From Chitinophaga filiformis (GTDB lineage Bacteria > Bacteroidota > Bacteroidia > Chitinophagales > Chitinophagaceae), in contig NZ_CP095855.1 of assembly GCF_023100805.1 (NCBI RefSeq), forward strand, positions 3,389,001-3,453,000: a stretch of 64,000 bases of DNA, in the 5' to 3' direction. A model generated the notes under the pieces. That model was not told the origin of the DNA. It made no database searches and was given only the letters and a program-made list of their open reading frames with translations. The translations under genes were made by a program, and so were the position numbers. Shown piece by piece: positions 59,623 to 64,000 of the stretch (position 1 is its first letter; every line of letters begins with the position of its first letter).

Positions 59623-60444
59623 GTGTTCAATTCAATAACGAAACGCTCTTTCGGCTTTAACCTGCTGGTTGTTGTAGGAAGTCTGGCCGTTCTGGGGCTG
59701 CTTTTCTTTTTACTATTGGGAGTTATCACTAAACATGGGGACACCCTGACCGTTCCCGACGTTTATAAGAAAAATATACAGGAAGCCACCATGATCCTGG
59801 AAAAAGAAGGGTTCAGTGTGGATGTAAGGGACTCTATCTATGTAGACAGTCTGCCTGGCCTGGCCGTTTGGGAACAGACCCCTGCCAAGGGCTCCATCGT
59901 AAAAGTAGGCCGTACTATCTACCTGACTATCAATAAAGTAATACCTCCAATGGTTCAGATGCCGGACCTGACAGGCCTCACCTTCCGCAGTGCGGAAATG
60001 ACCCTGCATAGTCTCAGGCTGAACGTAGGAGATACCATCTATAAACCAGACTTCGCCACCAATACCGTATTGCAGCAATTGCTGAACGGCAAACCGGTTA
60101 AACCCGGAAGGGACATTCCCGAAGGGAGCAACATCACCCTGGTACTGAGCAGTGGTACCGGCAACACCGAGAACCCTGCGCCAGACCTGATCGGGCTGAC
60201 CTTCCTGGAAGCAAAGGAGACGTTGAGCGCCAGCAACCTGGGCCTGGGTACCGTACTCATAGATCCTTCTGTGACAGATACGGCCAATGCCTTTGTGGTG
60301 AAACAAACGCCTCCGCGCCGTAACAGCCTGAACGAGCTGAACATGGTAAGGGCGGGAGAGACCATCGACCTCTGGCTGTCGGCCAATCGCCCGGCTAAGG
60401 ATAGCGGTGCCGCACCGGCGCCTCCGGCAGAACAACCAGAATAA
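59623..60444 (+). CDS. PASTA-domain membrane protein
   Basis: 273 aa with a GTG start at 59623. One membrane helix about 11-32 (FNLLVVVGSLAVLGLLFFLL), then three PASTA domains (about 39-107, 109-178 and 182-255; VPDVYKKNIQEATMILEKEG, MPDLTGLTFRSAEMTLHSLR, APDLIGLTFLEAKETLSASN) and a Pro/Ala-rich tail. PASTA domains bind peptidoglycan or muropeptides; here there is no kinase domain. It lies 37 nt after ddl, so cell-wall linked and probably co-transcribed. Confidence 0.9.
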   Translation: MFNSITKRSFGFNLLVVVGSLAVLGLLFFLLLGVITKHGDTLTVPDVYKKNIQEATMILEKEGFSVDVRDSIYVDSLPGLAVWEQTPAKGSIVKVGRTIYLTINKVIPPMVQMPDLTGLTFRSAEMTLHSLRLNVGDTIYKPDFATNTVLQQLLNGKPVKPGRDIPEGSNITLVLSSGTGNTENPAPDLIGLTFLEAKETLSASNLGLGTVLIDPSVTDTANAFVVKQTPPRRNSLNELNMVRAGETIDLWLSANRPAKDSGAAPAPPAEQPE

Positions 60445-60510
60445 TCGTCACCAAAACCCGGCAATACAGTAATTTGCCGTAGATATCACAAACATTCAAA
60501 ATTTACAGCC

Positions 60511-60819
60511 ATGGAAAATATAAGTGTTGCTGAACTGAAAAAACGCATTGACAGCGGGGAAGACCTGAACATTGTGGATGTAAGGGAACCACATGAGCAT
60601 GAAGATTTCAATATCGGCGGCATCCTGGTGCCACTGGGCGAGATCCGCGCCATGCAGGTAGATGAGCTGGAAGACCTGAAAGATCAGGAAGTGATCGTAT
60701 ACTGCCGCAGTGGTGGCCGTAGCGGACAGGCAGCCATGATCCTCGAAACAATGGGCTTCCAGAACGTAAAGAACCTGACCGGCGGTATGCTGGCCTGGCA
60801 GGAGCAGTTCGGCAAGTAA
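60511..60819 (+). CDS. Rhodanese-like domain protein
   Basis: 102 aa, one rhodanese domain. Active Cys in VIVYCRSGGRSGQAAMILET, preceded by NIVDVREPHEHEDFNIGGIL. Such small proteins carry sulfane sulfur as thiosulfate or polysulfide transferase. Short, with no fusion partner. It is 66 nt after the PASTA gene. Confidence 0.9.
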   Translation: MENISVAELKKRIDSGEDLNIVDVREPHEHEDFNIGGILVPLGEIRAMQVDELEDLKDQEVIVYCRSGGRSGQAAMILETMGFQNVKNLTGGMLAWQEQFGK

Positions 60820-60846
60820 TTGATCAATATATCATTCTGTCATAAT

Positions 60847-60899
60847 GCCTTCCGGCGTGTGTGATGCCCCTGGTATCATACTGCCCGGAAGGCGTTTTT
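60847..60899 (+). terminator. Terminator after the rhodanese gene
   Basis: Outer stem GCCTTCCGG (60847-60855) with CCGGAAGGC (60885-60893), an inner stem TGATGCC with GGTATCA, and GTTTTTA following. Confidence 0.7.
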
Positions 60900-60921
60900 A
60901 ATAGCATTCCCGTTGCCTGCA

Positions 60922-61479
60922 ATGCACGACGATCTATACACAGAGAAGGCTATACTGGCGCGCATTGCTGATGGCGATGAACGTGCGTTCGCACAGTTCT
61001 TTAAAGCCATCTCCCCCGGCATAGCTAATGTGGTCAGAAAGGTCGTAAAGCAGGAAGACGCCGCGCATGAAGTGTTGCAGGAGTTCTTTATCAAATTGTG
61101 GCTGCACCGCGATAAACTGCCTGCTGTAGATCAGCTGAACGCCTACCTGAAAAGAATGGCCCTCAACGAATGTTTCACCTGGCTGAACCGCCAGGCCCTG
61201 TTGCAGCAAAGACTGGCAGATATCCGGAACGCTGGTCAGACCAGCGTCAATGAAACCGAAGCGGAACTCTCTTACCGCGAAACGCAGCGCATCATCGCCA
61301 ACGCCGTCAGCGCCCTGCCCACCCAACGCCGGCAGATCTATGAAATGAGCCGCCAGGAAGGGCTCAATGCCACCGAAATAGCCAATATCCTCCGGCTTTC
61401 CCCCAGCTATGTCCGGAATACCATCAGCGCCGCTCTGCAGTTCATCAGGGAACAATTAAAACAGGCCGGTAAACTTTAA
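60922..61479 (+). CDS. ECF RNA polymerase sigma factor (FecI-type)
   Basis: 185 aa from ATG 60922 (MHDDLYTEKAILARI); a TTG at 60913 is in frame but adds only three residues. Region 2 (about 10-85; DGDERAFAQFFKAISPGIAN, EVLQEFFIKLWLHRDKLPAV) and region 4 (about 120-180; ALPTQRRQIYEMSRQEGLNA then TEIANILRLSPSYVRNTISA). It directs RNA polymerase to the downstream uptake genes. A FecR-type anti-sigma gene follows after 95 nt and then the TonB receptor. Confidence 0.92.
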   Translation: MHDDLYTEKAILARIADGDERAFAQFFKAISPGIANVVRKVVKQEDAAHEVLQEFFIKLWLHRDKLPAVDQLNAYLKRMALNECFTWLNRQALLQQRLADIRNAGQTSVNETEAELSYRETQRIIANAVSALPTQRRQIYEMSRQEGLNATEIANILRLSPSYVRNTISAALQFIREQLKQAGKL

Positions 61480-61574
61480 TGAAATTTTTTTTCCTCCCGA
61501 TAGGTACACCCATCCTTTTCCGCCAGTCTATATAAACGGAGATACCCTCACATACCGGGTACGCTGCCGGATAA

Positions 61575-62735
61575 ATGGACCAAGAACGCATTCACCACCT
61601 GATCAGCGGTTTTCTGGAAGGAAACCTCTCAGCAGCCGAAAAGGCTGAACTGGACGATTTCCTGAAAGATCCGGCCAACAGGGAGGTATTTGTCGCTGCT
61701 GCCAGCAGCCTGACAGAAATGGAAGAGGAGGGCGCTTTCGATGAAAACCTCGAACCGGTATTATCCCGCGTGCTGAATGTGGACAGAACACCTGTTACCA
61801 CCGGTCGCATTGTTCGCTTCCCTTACTGGCGTGTAGCTGCCGCCGTGATACTGGCGGCCGGTATTGGCAGCTATTTTTACTGGTCGCAGAAAGCGCCGCA
61901 AAGGCCCCGGTTGGCGCAACATGAACCAGTTACACCACCTGTGATCCTGCCGGGTAGTAATAAGGCCACCCTTATCCTCGAAGATGGCAGCTCTGTATCG
62001 CTGGACAGTACCGGCCGGCAGACCATCATGCAGGGTAACACGGTCGTGCAACGCAATAATGGACAGCTCTCGTACAGCGGTCAGGGGGCAACGGCAAAAC
62101 TGAGTTATAATATACTCAGCACCCCCAGGGGAGGGCAATACCAGGTGGTGCTGCCGGACGGTACCAAAGTATGGCTGAACGCCGCTTCCCGCCTGAAATA
62201 CCCGCTTGCATTTGCGGGCAATGAACGCCTGGTGGAACTGGAAGGTGAGGCCTATTTCGAAACAGTGAAAAATGCGCATCAGCCATTTAAAGTGAAAGCG
62301 GGAAATTTCGAAGTACAGGTGCTGGGCACCAGCTTCGATATCATGGCCTATAAAGATGAAAAGAACACCCATACCACTTTGATCAGCGGCGCCGTGAAAG
62401 TAGCGTCAGGCAAAGTGAGCAAGTTGCTACAGCCTGGTCAGCAGGCTGTCATGAATGCCAACGCCGATATTGGAGTGAATACAGTGAATACCGAAGAGGT
62501 CATTGCCTGGAAGAACGGTTATTTCTCTTTCAGAGACGCCGATATTGCGGCCGTCATGCGACAACTGGAACGCTGGTACGACGTGACCGTGTCTTATCCA
62601 TCAGGTATACCTAAAGGCACATTCTCCGGTGAAATGGGAAGGGGGTTGACACTTACTGAAGCATTAAAGATCCTGGAACAGACAAATGTAAATTTTAGAA
62701 TAGAGGAAGGCAGACACATTGTTATACTGCCCTGA
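61575..62735 (+). CDS. FecR-family anti-sigma factor
   Basis: 386 aa. Cytoplasmic N-terminus (about 1-78) with HHLISGFLEGNLSAAEKAEL, a membrane helix at about 88-104 (VAAAVILAAGIGSYFYW), a FecR domain (about 150-240; LSTPRGGQYQVVLPDGTKVW) and a DUF4974 domain (about 305-386; GYFSFRDADIAAVMRQLERW). It senses the state of the outer-membrane receptor and holds the sigma factor. Placed between the ECF sigma factor and the STN-type receptor, it makes a full trans-envelope signalling set. Confidence 0.92.
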   Translation: MDQERIHHLISGFLEGNLSAAEKAELDDFLKDPANREVFVAAASSLTEMEEEGAFDENLEPVLSRVLNVDRTPVTTGRIVRFPYWRVAAAVILAAGIGSYFYWSQKAPQRPRLAQHEPVTPPVILPGSNKATLILEDGSSVSLDSTGRQTIMQGNTVVQRNNGQLSYSGQGATAKLSYNILSTPRGGQYQVVLPDGTKVWLNAASRLKYPLAFAGNERLVELEGEAYFETVKNAHQPFKVKAGNFEVQVLGTSFDIMAYKDEKNTHTTLISGAVKVASGKVSKLLQPGQQAVMNANADIGVNTVNTEEVIAWKNGYFSFRDADIAAVMRQLERWYDVTVSYPSGIPKGTFSGEMGRGLTLTEALKILEQTNVNFRIEEGRHIVILP

Positions 62736-62781
62736 TTATTAGCATTCTTTTATCGTCCCGTTATTTAAAAACTTCCATGTT

Positions 62782-64000
62782 ATGAAGCAGACCTTACTAC
62801 TTCTACTGGCTTTGCTATGCCTGAAAGTAAATGCCGCCGACACGTCCACACAGATCACCTACACAGGGAAAGATGTTCCGCTGAAAAAGATCTTTTCCGT
62901 TATTAAAGCACAAACAGGATATGTATTTTTTTATCGCAATGAAGACATTGCAGATGTCGGCCCCGTCACTGTTTCATTTAACAAAACGCCCCTGGAAGCG
63001 GCGCTGGGCGCTGTCCTCAAAGACCGCCAGCTGCAGTATGTGATCCAGGGTAATACCATCGTTATCAGCAGAAAAAAGAAGCTGTCACGGCCCGCTGCCA
63101 ATGACGAAGCATCTCCTCCGGCCGACACCAGCATACAGGGTAAGGTGGTGAACAGTAAAGGCGAACCGCAGCCCGGCGCCACTATCCTGATCAAAGGGAC
63201 CAAACGTGGCACCACGGCTAACGAGAACGGCACTTTCACTTTGCGTAATGTGCCGGAGGATGCTGTGCTGCTTATATCCGCCCTCGGACTGAAAGCCAGG
63301 GAAATACCAGTGGCGGGTGTTAGCAGTCCGCTGACAGTAACGCTGGAAAGCGGTACAGAAGCGCTGAGTGAAGTGGTAGTCGTAGGATACGGGCAGGTAA
63401 AGAAGAGCGACCTGACGGGCGCTGTGGCTACCGTGCCCGTTGGAGAGATCAAAAAAGTAGCAGTGACCTCGCTGGATCAGGCCATACAGGGACGCGTGGC
63501 CGGCGTACAGGTAACGCAGAACTCCGGCGCTCCCGGCGGCTCTACCACTATCCGTATCCGTGGTGGTAACTCCATCCAGGGCGATAATGAACCCCTGTAC
63601 GTAATAGATGGTGTGCCCTTCAAGAATGGCGGCGCGGAAAGCGGTTCCAGCTTTAATGTGCTCAGTACCCTGAACCCCGGCGATATCGAATCGATGACCA
63701 TCCTCAAAGACGCTTCTTCCACCGCTATCTACGGTTCCCGTGGTTCCAACGGCGTCGTGATCATTACCACCAAACGTGGAAAGGCAGGAAAGACGATCAT
63801 CAGTTTCGATACCTATTACGGCACACAGCATGTGCGTCGTAAATACCCCGTGCTCAATGCCAAAGAATATGCTGCCTTTGTGAACGAAGCCAATACGAAT
63901 GATGGGTTATCACCCGTCTATACACCTGCACAGGTGGAAGCTTTCGGGGAAGGCACCGACTGGCAGGATGAGATATTCCGCCAGGCGCCTGTTGCCAATT
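62782..64000 (+). CDS. SusC/RagA-type TonB receptor with STN domain (partial, cut by window end)
   Basis: At least 406 codons from ATG 62782 to the window edge. Signal peptide about 1-19 (MKQTLLLLLALLCLKVNAAD). A STN domain (about 22-97; ITYTGKDVPLKKIFSVIKAQ) lies before the carboxypeptidase-D-like domain (about 116-200; IQGKVVNSKGEPQPGATILI) and the plug (about 205-330; VVVGYGQVKKSDLTGAVATV and IYGSRGSNGVVIITTKRGKA). The STN domain lets it signal to the FecR protein. The barrel continues past 64000. SusD and other genes probably follow. Confidence 0.95.
   Translation, partial: MKQTLLLLLALLCLKVNAADTSTQITYTGKDVPLKKIFSVIKAQTGYVFFYRNEDIADVGPVTVSFNKTPLEAALGAVLKDRQLQYVIQGNTIVISRKKKLSRPAANDEASPPADTSIQGKVVNSKGEPQPGATILIKGTKRGTTANENGTFTLRNVPEDAVLLISALGLKAREIPVAGVSSPLTVTLESGTEALSEVVVVGYGQVKKSDLTGAVATVPVGEIKKVAVTSLDQAIQGRVAGVQVTQNSGAPGGSTTIRIRGGNSIQGDNEPLYVIDGVPFKNGGAESGSSFNVLSTLNPGDIESMTILKDASSTAIYGSRGSNGVVIITTKRGKAGKTIISFDTYYGTQHVRRKYPVLNAKEYAAFVNEANTNDGLSPVYTPAQVEAFGEGTDWQDEIFRQAPVAN

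Overview
The window is a chromosomal segment of a Bacteroidota bacterium, most likely Chitinophagaceae and probably Chitinophaga or a close relative. The evidence is SusC/SusD pairs, a beta-propeller sensor kinase of the hybrid type, OmpP1/FadL-like barrels, sigma/FecR/TonB-receptor gene sets, LytTR regulators, GH43/GH76/GH105 enzymes and the gene content around proS, ddl, miaA and dapD. One tRNA gene (Leu, CAG) is present. There is no rRNA and no CRISPR array.

Region 1 (1-4,700) holds two copies of one cassette. Each is a stand-alone LytTR DNA-binding protein, then direct repeats with a 21-bp period, then a leader able to form alternative hairpins, then a protein of an uncharacterised two-domain family. 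Two half-length members of the family follow. I regard this as a candidate undescribed regulator/target system. Region 2 (4,800-13,430) is an accessory block of minus-strand genes: three short-chain dehydrogenases, a Crp/Fnr-type and an AraC-type regulator, a DoxX-like protein, a DUF2147 protein, a beta-barrel protein, an MFS transporter and a frameshifted enoyl-CoA hydratase fragment. Region 3 (13,480-25,960) is a polysaccharide utilisation locus: GH105, SusC, SusD, a two-component system (a hybrid type split into two genes) and a ricin-GH43 lipoprotein. Three of its promoters carry the same motif at the same distance from a -7-like element, which suggests one regulon aimed at pectic material such as rhamnogalacturonan or arabinan side chains.

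Region 4 (26,100-36,530) is AT-rich and mobile. It has small lipoproteins, a broken zincin (HELLH) gene followed by a lipoprotein, hairpin repeats, an IS256-family element, an ISL3-family element with 43-bp perfect inverted ends and a frameshifted transposase, and two degraded IS481-family copies in opposite orientation. It ends with an overlapping gene pair, a dGTPase-type HD phosphohydrolase and a short CCA-enzyme-like nucleotidyltransferase, next to tRNA-Leu. That pair is a candidate defence or nucleotide-stress module.

Region 5 (36,690-53,490) is mainly core genome: GH76, dapD, a glycosyltransferase, a threonylcarbamoyl-AMP synthase, cca, a pRiA4b ORF-3 protein, miaA, two OmpP1-like barrels, a Gly/Tyr-rich lipoprotein, proS and a LytS/LytTR-type two-component pair. 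Region 6 (53,620-54,810) is a block of about 30-bp tandem repeats with CCCGGG palindromes, organised in four larger units. Region 7 (55,120-64,000) has a DegP-type protease, a LuxC-like acyl-CoA reductase, ferredoxin, ddl, a PASTA protein, rhodanese, and an ECF sigma factor/FecR/STN-type TonB receptor set cut by the window end.
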